Of a DNA stretch of 61,761 bases, positions 24,338 to 33,200 are shown one piece after another (positions within the stretch are counted from its first letter, which is position 1; every line of letters starts with the position of its first letter). A model generated the notes under the pieces. That model ran no database searches. It was not told the DNA's origin and was given only the letters and a program-made list of their open reading frames with translations. A program made the position numbers and the translations under genes. The DNA comes from Oscillospiraceae bacterium (GTDB lineage: Bacteria > Bacillota_A > Clostridia > Oscillospirales > Oscillospiraceae), in contig JAFYLN010000013.1 in the NCBI GenBank assembly GCA_017537045.1, forward strand, positions 1-61,761, given 5' to 3'.

Positions 24338-24536
24338 AACAACAAAGAGGCAAAGTATACCATCATCGGATGAAAGAGAATGGAATGATCCCGCATCTAT
24401 TCTTCATCGGTGGAAGAATGATCCTAACCCTGTTGGAACATCCGAAAACGATGGTGCGTCCACGGATGCAATCATTGAAATCAAAAAGATTACTGATGTT
24501 GAATCCTATATCCAAGAGAAGTTTGGTGGCGCATAA
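24330..24536 (+). CDS. Small hydrophilic protein
   Basis: 68 residues overlapping the end of the GIY-YIG-like gene by 8 bases, with AAGGATG upstream. Charged and Asn/Pro/Ser-rich (WNDPASILHRWKNDPNP), ending VESYIQEKFGGA. No family recognised; coding status rests on overlap and ribosome binding site only. It could be an accessory partner of its neighbour. Confidence 0.45.
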   Translation: MNKTTKRQSIPSSDEREWNDPASILHRWKNDPNPVGTSENDGASTDAIIEIKKITDVESYIQEKFGGA

Positions 24537-24690
24537 AAGGATGTGGCGCACCGCTTGACAAGCGAACGATTGTTTGTTAAAATATTATCACAACTGAACG
24601 AACCCAGGAACCTTCGTATGAAGGATTTTGTTGTTACCGAGCACCGGGGTACATTGCTTCCAAGCGATGTAATGTGAAACCACCAAATAG

Positions 24691-24765
24691 CCGGGCACAA
24701 AAGCTTACCACATACTCTGGCAGATTACTGTCGAATATGTGGTAAGCTTTTGCGCCCGGTTTTTG
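24691..24765 (+). terminator. Large hairpin terminator
   Basis: CCGGGCACAAAAGCTTACC... (24691-24714) pairs almost perfectly with ...GGTAAGCTTTTGCGCCCGG (24736-24759), followed by TTTTTG. The rest of 24537-25033 is non-coding: it holds a second palindrome CACTTTTCAAAA/TTTTGAAAAGTG (24811-24837) and the one at 24989. Confidence 0.7.
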
Positions 24766-24988
24766 TTTTCCCTCCAGCGCGTTTCGGTTTTACAACAAAA
24801 ATCCTGCTCCCACTTTTCAAAAAAGTTTTGAAAAGTGTTTCGTTTCACCCTCTGCTTTGTGCGATAGAGAAGTGAGGGGGTTCTCCTGTGCAGCCTGAAA
24901 ATTGAATGACCGTCCAAGGGGGATATGCGGCTGACGAAGTGTGCGGTGATATGAGCATGCCGAAGCTGCGATACGGCATTACCGGGAA

Positions 24989-25016
24989 CCCCACAAAGTC
25001 AATTGACTTTGTGGGG
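24989..25016 (+). promoter_or_regulatory. Perfect 28-bp palindrome before a small ORF
   Basis: CCCCACAAAGTCAA (24989-25002) and its exact complement TTGACTTTGTGGGG (25003-25016), immediately before GGAGGAG of the ORF at 25034. It could be an operator for the nearby DNA-binding proteins or a recombination/replication signal. Confidence 0.55.
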
Positions 25017-25033
25017 AGAGGAGGAGCAACGGA

Positions 25034-25132
25034 ATGAGTGATCTTTCGGGTTTGCCCGGAAGCGAGGGATATGAAGTCTGCGACGACGAGGGTCAGGAAC
25101 TGACTTGGATAGAACGGCGAACACAAAATTAA
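25034..25132 (+). CDS. 32-residue small protein
   Basis: Starts MSDLSGLPGSEGYEVCDDEG and ends TWIERRTQN, with GGAGGAG 8 bases before the ATG. Similar short acidic ORFs precede the excisionase-like gene in integrative elements of Clostridia as far as I recall, but no function is known. Too short for confident calling on composition. Confidence 0.5.
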   Translation: MSDLSGLPGSEGYEVCDDEGQELTWIERRTQN

Positions 25133-25159
25133 AATCAAAATTACGAAAGGAATGATTCA

Positions 25160-25369
25160 TTGAGAGAAGGTAAATTCAAAAGTTATCAAGACCTGCCACT
25201 TACCTTGACCGCGCCGGAGGTAGGCGAAGCCCTTGGAATCTCCAGAGCATCCGCATATGAATTGGTTCGCTCGAAAGGATTCCCCCACATGAAAATCGAC
25301 ACACGGATTCTTGTTCCCATGGACAAGTTCATCCAGTGGATCGACCAGCAGACGGAGGTGGACGAATGA
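25160..25369 (+). CDS. Excisionase-like helix-turn-helix protein
   Basis: 69 residues with TTG start at 25160 (AAAGG 9 bases upstream). LTLTAPEVGEALGISRASAYELVRSKGFP is a winged/MerR-type HTH as in excisionases and helix_turn_helix_17 proteins, followed by ILVPMDKFIQWIDQQ. Such proteins bend DNA at att sites or act as small regulators. Overlaps the next gene by 4 bases. Confidence 0.75.
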   Translation: MREGKFKSYQDLPLTLTAPEVGEALGISRASAYELVRSKGFPHMKIDTRILVPMDKFIQWIDQQTEVDE

Positions 25370-25734
25370 AATTGTATGAACCGCCTACGAAAGAATTCTT
25401 CCGCCTGCCCAACAAAATCTTCCAGGTGCCGCTGGATGCCACGCAGTTCAAGTTATATTCCTTTTTCGTTTGCTGTTCTGGTAGCAATGGATATTGCTGG
25501 CCTACCATGGAAACGATCATGCGTGATACCGGAATCCAGAAAAGTTCTCTCCAGAAGGCTATCAAGATTCTGAAGAAGCGGCAGCTCATCGAAGTCCGTA
25601 AGCACTACAAGCCCACCGGAAATGCTAACAACGAGTACCACCTGCTGAGTCTGGACAACCCGGAGATTTACCGTGACTTTGACCCGGTGGATGACGATGA
25701 ACTTCCGTTGACCATCGGTGGAGATGCCGCATAA
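25366..25734 (+). CDS. Helix-turn-helix protein (replication initiator N-terminal type)
   Basis: 122 residues from the ATG at 25366, which overlaps the previous stop; GGAGGTGG precedes it. FFRLPNKIFQVPLDATQFKL, then a winged-helix region GYCWPTMETIMRDTGIQKSSL..LKKRQLIEV, is typical of the N-terminal domain of plasmid/ICE replication initiators and helix-turn-helix accessory proteins. It ends after the DNA-binding domain, so it is either a stand-alone regulator or a truncated initiator. Confidence 0.7.
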   Translation: MKLYEPPTKEFFRLPNKIFQVPLDATQFKLYSFFVCCSGSNGYCWPTMETIMRDTGIQKSSLQKAIKILKKRQLIEVRKHYKPTGNANNEYHLLSLDNPEIYRDFDPVDDDELPLTIGGDAA

Positions 25735-25989
25735 GCGGCTTAGCTTTCGATGCCAATTCCGGCAGATTCGGAAGAAAGTATTTGAAAGCGGGATAAAGGA
25801 GGTATTCCGGCCTGTGCCGGATACCTCCGAAATACACCGCCCGGCAACGCCGTGCGGGGCTTTTACGAGGTTTCCAAGGTGTTACCTTTTCCGGGATGCC
25901 CCCGAAAATAGGCGCCTGAAAACGGAAAATGCTTAGAGAATCAACGATTTAGGTGGGGTCATTTCCACCGGGAAGGAGTAATGCTCTCA
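25735..25989. other. Intergenic end of the surface operon
   Basis: No gene. Holds a hairpin GGAGGTAT.CCGGC / GCCGGATACCTCC (25798-25828), and GGTGG..CCACC at about 25951-25970, which on the minus strand follows the last surface gene and may help end its transcript. Confidence 0.4.
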
Positions 25990-26646
25990 TTATTGTGTAG
26001 TTTGCTTCTGGCGTTTGTTTGCAAGCAACAAAACAACCAATGCCGCAAGGCTGACAAGCATCATTCCGGCATAGAGGAAAATGTTGCTTGTATCCCCGGT
26101 CTTGGGAGGCTCAGGGTCGGTGGGCTCAACAGGCAGTTCTTCAACCTTGAACTCCCAATCGATGTAACCGATCTCGTTCTGATAGTCGTTGCCCATAGTA
26201 ATGGGAACTTCCAGAGTCACATCCAGGGTGATCTCACCGCCGGAGTAAACGGTTCCAAGATAGACCCAATCGGTAAGCTGCGCCATTTCATCGGCGGGAG
26301 CTGCAAAGAGGATGGAATCATCCTTCTGCTCCACCGTCAGCTTCATTTGGGAAAGGAAATCGTCGGTATTCTCCTGGGCACCCAGGGAGCGCATATAGAC
26401 CTTGATCTTGACCTTGTTGGAAGTATCGTTCTTAATCAAAAGCTGCTCCGTAAGGGTGTCACCGGGCATTACATTCTGGAAATTCTCAAAAAGGCTCGTA
26501 GGAGATTCTTTTGTGCCGGGGGCAAAGATAAACTTGTTTGCATCCCCGTCATAGGTAACGGTTCCAGCTGCATAGGCCGTGGTGCAGAGGCCGAAAACCA
26601 TAACCAGCACCATCAGGAAGGTACAGAATTTTGCAAGTCGCTTCAT
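25990..26646 (-). CDS. Surface protein with TasA-like domain and PPKTG sorting signal
   Basis: 218 residues. Signal peptide (MKRLAKFCTFLMVLVMVFGL..AYAA), a beta-rich domain with VMPGDTLTEQLLIKNDTSNKVKIKVYM as in TasA/camelysin-like proteins, a Pro/Glu linker, then PPKTGDTSN, a hydrophobic helix and KRQK. The layout is that of a sortase substrate, with PPKTG in place of LPXTG. It is the last gene of the operon, and no sortase gene is in the window. It may anchor the fibre to the wall. Confidence 0.8.
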   Translation of the reverse strand: MKRLAKFCTFLMVLVMVFGLCTTAYAAGTVTYDGDANKFIFAPGTKESPTSLFENFQNVMPGDTLTEQLLIKNDTSNKVKIKVYMRSLGAQENTDDFLSQMKLTVEQKDDSILFAAPADEMAQLTDWVYLGTVYSGGEITLDVTLEVPITMGNDYQNEIGYIDWEFKVEELPVEPTDPEPPKTGDTSNIFLYAGMMLVSLAALVVLLLANKRQKQTTQ

Positions 26647-26658
26647 GGTTGTACCTCC

Positions 26659-27204
26659 TTAATTGCCGCCAGGTGTGAGACCCCAGGCATCTAACACTGC
26701 GGTGATGCTATCATTGGAATCCAGCGTACCCTCAGCCTGAATTGCTTCGGCAACAATCTCAACACTCAAGCCGTAAGCACCGGACGGGGCAGCACCGGGA
26801 TCACCCACTGTTACCGGTGCCGTGGTTGTTGTTCCATTAGCCGCCACCGGAGAGGTATAGTAGTAGAAACCATTTGCCTCAGTCCAGCCAGTATTTGTCG
26901 TCAAACTACAATTTGGCTTGATACCATACACATTGCCATCACCATCCATCCAATTTACCACCACGGCAGCGCGGATATAGGCATCCACGTTGCCGGTGTT
27001 GGTAACTTGCCCGGCTTCATTGACCGATGATGTGACATAGCCTGCTACAAACTGGTTCTGCGCCATAGCGGACTTGGTTACGATGTAAGCAAGGGTTCCA
27101 CCCACCGCAAGTGTAAGGAGCAGTGCAATACTCAGCAGAAGCGAAAATACTTTTTTCTGTTTTTTACGGTGCCTAACAACCCGTTCATATTTCCCTCTTG
27201 CCAT
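26659..27204 (-). CDS. TasA-like SipW-dependent protein
   Basis: 181 residues. A basic N-terminus (RKKQKK), hydrophobic stretch and the SipW-type cleavage region AVGGTLAYIVTKSAMAQNQFVAG identify it. The remainder is a camelysin/TasA-like beta domain (VDAYIRAAVVVNWMDGDGN, YGLSVEIVAEAIQ). Homologues form amyloid-like biofilm fibres or fibre-associated proteins. It starts 3 bases after the stop of the giant gene. Confidence 0.82.
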   Translation of the reverse strand: MARGKYERVVRHRKKQKKVFSLLLSIALLLTLAVGGTLAYIVTKSAMAQNQFVAGYVTSSVNEAGQVTNTGNVDAYIRAAVVVNWMDGDGNVYGIKPNCSLTTNTGWTEANGFYYYTSPVAANGTTTTAPVTVGDPGAAPSGAYGLSVEIVAEAIQAEGTLDSNDSITAVLDAWGLTPGGN

Positions 27205-27206
27205 TG

Positions 27207-30200
27207 TTAGCTGCCTCCCTTCTTACGGTAGCTGTAGCCACTCAGCCAATGCAGATCATCCACAACACCGAAGTCAAAGGAAACGGTCTGGCTTGTTGTC
27301 CTTAGGTCTGCTGGCTTGTTGTCTACTGCGTTCTCCCGCCAGTTCCAACCGTCCTTTTCGGTTACGGTATATTCACCAACGGGCATATCTTTGATGGTGA
27401 CCTGGAAATTGTTCTCGCTGCACAGAACCACATCGATGGGAGTAAAGGCAACTCCATCGGAACGGGTACCGCTGACAGTAAAGATAAAGTTCTGCTCCGA
27501 ATTGGCAGTAGTTGCCGTGATGGTCAGGTCAACAAGAGATTTCTCCCAAACTGCATAGAAGGTCTTATCACCGGTGGTACCCTGTACGATGGTGACGGTC
27601 TCCGCGCCGGTGTTCGCGTTTTCGGAGGTTGCCCAGCCCATGAACTTGTAACCGGCCTTGGTTGGATTGTTCAGCGTGAAGGTTTCGGTTTCCACGGTAT
27701 AGGTTTCCGGATTGGTGGTACCTTCAGCCAGTGCGCCACCCCTCAGATCGTAGGTGATAGTGTACTCGATAGGCGCGGTGTTTACAGTAATAACAATATT
27801 CTGAAGCAGATTATTAAAACCAAAATCCCATTCTGTCTGTTGTTGCGAAGCAAAGGTTCCGGAGCGATCTCCCGTCTTATCCGAGTAAGACCAACCTGTC
27901 ATTCTGTAACCACTGTCGGCTTTGAACTGAATCCTCGCGGCTGCATTATAGTCCACCGTTACGGGACCTGTTACAGTACCGTGAACTATCTCGCCACGGA
28001 GAGTATACTGGTTTTTGGTTTCCGTATAAGCAGCCGTATAAGTTGCGTCCCCTGTCACATCCTTAATCTCCGGTGTCCAACCTGCAAAGGAGTAAGTAAA
28101 CTCGTCGGTGGAATCCTTTGTGGGATCGGCAGGTTTTACGATGACCTCTGCGGCTGTGCCATAATCGTATTCAGTCGCTTCCTTCAGGATCGTAGTTCCG
28201 TCCTCGTCAACAAAGGTCACGGTATACTTATTGACCGTTGCGCTAAACTTGGCAGTATAAGTTACATCGCCGGTTACGGCAACGACTTCCTTATCCCAAC
28301 CATCAAAGGTATAGGTATACTGTGCTGTTGCAGCCTTCTCCGGGGTTTCTCCATCGTAGCTGGGCATAGCTCCATAAACCATATCTTCGTCCGTTTCAAG
28401 AACCGTACCGTCCTCATTCTTCCATGTGACGGTATAGGTGTTAACGGATTCTGCGAAGGTTGCGGTATAGGTTGCATGACCGTTAACTTTAGATACTGTG
28501 GGACTCCAGCCTGCAAAGGTATAGCTGTGCTCAGCATTACCGGTCTTTTCGGGTGTATCGCCGTTGTATTCCGGCATTGTATCCCATGCTACATTTTTAT
28601 CCGTTTCCAAAACTTCGCCGTCATGGTTAACCCATGTGACAGTATAGAAGTTCTCGTGAGGATCAAAAGAAGCAATATAAACGGCATCACCGGTCACGGT
28701 TACAATTTCAGGAGACCACGCCCGGAACGTGTAAGTGTACTGATTGTAGGGTTCCTTGGTGGGTGTCTCGCCATCATAGGAAGGCATAGTGCCATATTCC
28801 ACACCAGCATCCGTTTCGAGAATAGTACCATCCTCGTTTTTCCAGGTAATGGTATACTTGTTCTTTTCTGTAGTGTAGGTAGCCTTGTATGTTGCTTCTC
28901 CTATTACAGCGGCTACTTCCGGACTCCAACCAGCGAAAGTGTAAGTATACTCGGCGGTGGCTGCCTTGCTGGGATCGGCGTGTGTAGGTACCTCACCGTA
29001 CACAACAGAAGTTGTGTCAATGACAGAATCATCGTCATTGAGCCATGTAATGGTGTAGCTTCTCTTTGCTTCCGTGAAGGTAGCCTTGTAGGTAGTATCT
29101 CCGGTTACCGCTACCACTTCCGGTGTCCATCCTGCAAAGGTGTAAGTAAACTCTGCGGTTTCCTCCTTGGTGGGGGCTGTATGAGTGGGAATCGTGCCAT
29201 ATTCCACTTCGGTGGTATCAATGGTAGTTCCATCCTCATTGAGCCATGTGACGGTGTACTTGTTGACTGTTCTTTCATAGTCCGCACGGTAAACAATGAT
29301 GCCCTTGATTTCGTCACCCAGGAGAGTTTCGTATTGGCTCAGATCTTCTTCCATCCATTCCTTAAAGGTGTAGGTATACTGGGCAGTATTTCTGCGCGCT
29401 GCCAGAGCGTCAGTAGCAACACCGGCGTATACAGGATCGGTGCCGCAGGGAACATTGGACTGGCTATACAGAATATCATCTTTATTGGAATTTAGGATAT
29501 TGAAATCCCAGTCGATCCAAATAGCATCAATCGTCCAGTTTGCTACCAACGTTACATCACCGTAATGGTTGATGGTTCCGTTTTTGACCTCGGAATCCAT
29601 CGTCCAGTCTCCGGCATTTTCCTTGACTGTCCAGGTTACAACATAGTTTTCGTTGGTAACTTCGGGAAGGGTCAGGGTATCGCCGTAAACATAGGAGATC
29701 GGATCAATGGTTGCAGGGGTGCCGCCGTTGGTGTCGAAGCTGATGGTGTACTGGATCTTCTCGAACTTGGCATAGTAGGTCTGCGTTTCCTCCCAGCCAC
29801 CGGAGGGCAGTTCGGGCGCAAAAGCAGCATCGGTGCTCAGCGCAGTACCTTCACAAGCAGCATTGTCATACCAACCCACGAACCAGGCGACATTCTCTGT
29901 TGCCGTGGCAGCTGCACCGACAGCCTCGCCGGTCACCATGTTCACTTCCTCGGTTGCGGGAGTGACAGAACCGTTGCCTACTGCCACATAGTTGATTGTA
30001 GCCTTTTCCTCCACGAACTTTGCCGTATAGGTGGTACCGTCCACCCACTTGTCGCCGTCCATGGTGGGAACAAAGGATTCAGTATTGCCGACCTTGTTGC
30101 CGTCTGCGTCATACCAGCCTGCAAACTCGTATTTTTCGGGAATGGTATCCACGGCGCTGCCCTCAGCCTTGCCAGACAGGATGGACACCTGCTCCGAAGT

Positions 30201-33200
30201 TTTGGTCAGGGTTGCCGCAGCTTCCGCACCATCAGGCATCTCCACTGCGTAGTTGATAGTAACCTTTACTTCCTCGAACTTGGCATAGTAGGTCTTGGCC
30301 TCGTATACGCCATCGGAGTTCTTGGAGGGTTCAAAGTTTGCATCCGTGGAAACAGCGGTGCCGTTGCAGGCGAAGGTTGTATACCAGCCCTTGAACACAT
30401 AATCTTCAGCTGCCGTTGCAGTAGAGCCATCGGGATCACCGTTTACGGCCAGCACAGTTTCAGAAGCGGGATCAACGGTGCCGCCATTAACAGAACCAAC
30501 CTGATAACGGATGGTGACGGTATCTTCCTCATAGTAGAAGGTGCGGACATTATCATCGGCATTAGTGCCGATGGTAACGGTCAGACTGCCGGAAGTGGTC
30601 AGATCATAACCGGGGATAGCGGGTGCCACCTGGCTGACCTGGGCACCGTAAAGACCGGAGCCGGTAACAGCATCCCGAAGTTCCGTGGTTGTTCCATCGA
30701 CCAGAAAGCGGAAGGTATAGTCATAGGTGTTGCGGTCATAGTACAGCTTCAGCACAAGGCCGCTGGCCGTCAGTTCCACACCGTTGGTGCTGATGCCGGA
30801 ATTATAGGTAAAGCCAGTCAGGGTCAGGGGCACAGCAGTCTGGGTTTCTCCAATATTGCCGTTGTAGGGCTGCTCGGTGAAATAATGGGTATAGCCGGTG
30901 CCGGTGGTGTTCTGGATATAGTGCTCCACCTGGACAGGTGCGTGAACATCGTCCTTGGTGTAGTAGAAGGTCACCACATTCAGCGCGGGGTCAGAGGACA
31001 GCACCAGATCCTTGCTGTAAGCATCCGCCGCATAGCCGGTAATGGTAACATGGGTGACAGTGATCTTACCCGCGTTAGACTTGCCGGTGGTTTCCGCATG
31101 GAGCACCTTGTTTGTGTCCTTCTCCAGATAGCGAACAGTATAGGCCACTTCGTCCATCTTGGTATAGTAGAAGATCCAGTTGTTTTGGGATTCGGAGGTA
31201 GAGAACTCGATGTTGTGGCTGGACACGGCAGGGAAATAGCCGGTCTGGTAGCCGGAGTTCAGCTCCGTGCCGGTCTTGGCTGCGTAGGTCTTGGATGCGC
31301 CCACAAGGCCAGTGATGGGAGTCGGCTCTGCGATGGCTTTTCCGGTAGCCTGATCCACATAGGTGATGGTACCGCTGGCCAGGGAATCGGAGGTCCATTC
31401 TGCGTAGAGCGTCAGATCCTTGTAAACAGGCATGGAGAAGTTGTAGGCCTTTACGGTTCCGTCCTCTTCATAGAGCCAGGTGACGAAATTATAGCCGTCA
31501 CGGACAGGATCGGAGGGGGCATTACCCACAGCAGTGCCATGGGAAGCCGTGTAGGTACCCAACTTAGTGCCGCCCTTGGTCTGATATGTGGTAACAGTAT
31601 GGGTTACAGGTGCCCACTTGGCATAGACTGCCATACCACCCTCGGGCATCTTGGTACTGCCCCAGGAAACGGGGATCGTGCAATCAGCATCCAGACACCA
31701 GCCTGCAAAATAGTAACCACTGCCATAGGGAGAGGTCATGGCTAAGTTTTGCAGGTTATATGTGCTTGTCAAGGGCTCTTCAAACTTCATGGTCCGGGTG
31801 GCTACCTGGGTACTGCCATTAAAATAGGTCAGCGTATAGGTCTTGCGGGTATAGTAGAAGTTATTATAGGGTGATTGGCTATCCTGAGATGTAGACAAAT
31901 AATTAGTAAAGGTGTCAGTTGCAGAACCACTATTGTCAGCATCACCAAAGGTTGCCTTGTAAGAATTAAAGCCATGGGGCGTACCAATCTGATAGTCGTT
32001 TTCAAAGCTGACGAAACTCATCATGGTAAAGAAGGTGGTGGACTTTACAAACGTCTTTCCGTCAAAAACTCTGGTGCCATTACCATCTGCGCTTTCCAAC
32101 CAGTAGGTCATATAAAAAGGCCTGCCACCGTCGGAAGATCTGTAGAAAGCCGTATAGCCGCCATACATAGAAGCAAATGTACCAACAGCACCACCACCGG
32201 TAGGTGTTTCACCGGTGGCGACACCGTCGCGGTAGACGTCGATCAGACGGTAGCCCGCGCTGGTGCCATACTGCATGTGGATATCGCCAACATATTCCTC
32301 ATATTTGTGGTATCCGGAATAGGCGGCATACCATCTTGAGGTGTTGCTCAGATCGTTACTACAGCCGCAACTCCAGCCTGTTGCACCAGATTTATGCGAA
32401 CAACTCAATGTTTTTGTGTAGCAAGACGAACTATGAGCTGTATGAAGATAACCTGGGCAGCCATTCGCCCCATAGTTTACTGTAGAAGAATAACTGTTAA
32501 TTCTATAGAATGATCCATTGTAGTAAACATAATAGAATTGATTTAGAGTACATTTAGTAACTTCATAATTTGCCTTTGTACCATTATTGTCAAGCCAAGT
32601 GGAATTTGGCCAATTGGCACTACTATCAGCAATATTAGACATACAACTTAGTGTATGCGAGTGGATGGACATTCCGCAAGATAATACATCCGAATAGCAG
32701 GAAGAACTGTGAGTATGATGACACTTATAGTAATAGTATTCCAACAAATAGGTGTTTCTGCTGAAATACACATTGACTACGGAGCTTCCGTCTGCGGCAA
32801 TCTCTACATTGGTATCTGCCTTTTCATAGGTGAAATGCTCATCATCCCGGCCTTCAAAGGCAACATCCTTATAAGTCTCACCATTGACCTTGGAGCCGGT
32901 TACTGCGGTTTGCTGCACACTACCCACAAAGGTATAATCCTCGTCATTGGCATTTTCGTACCAGAAGGCAACGGTGAAGCCGGTATCTGCCTTTGCCCAC
33001 TGGGCGGTATGGCTGGAACCGCCGATATGCACCTCAGAAGGCAAGGCAGGACTCCATCCGGCGAAGCTGTAGCCAGTGCGCTGGGGAACCAAAGCCGCAG
33101 CGGTGATATAAGTACCATACCGAGCGTAGATGGGTTCCACACCAAAGCCGCCGTTCATATCCAGCGAAACCAGATAGTAATACCGGTCATAGTATATATT

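Noticed and set aside
29565..31745. 726-codon forward ORF opposite the giant InlB protein
   Set aside because: The reverse frame has signal peptide, clear repeats and operon context; the forward ORF is a by-product of repeated Thr/Val/Gly codons and lacks a ribosome binding site or known domains.
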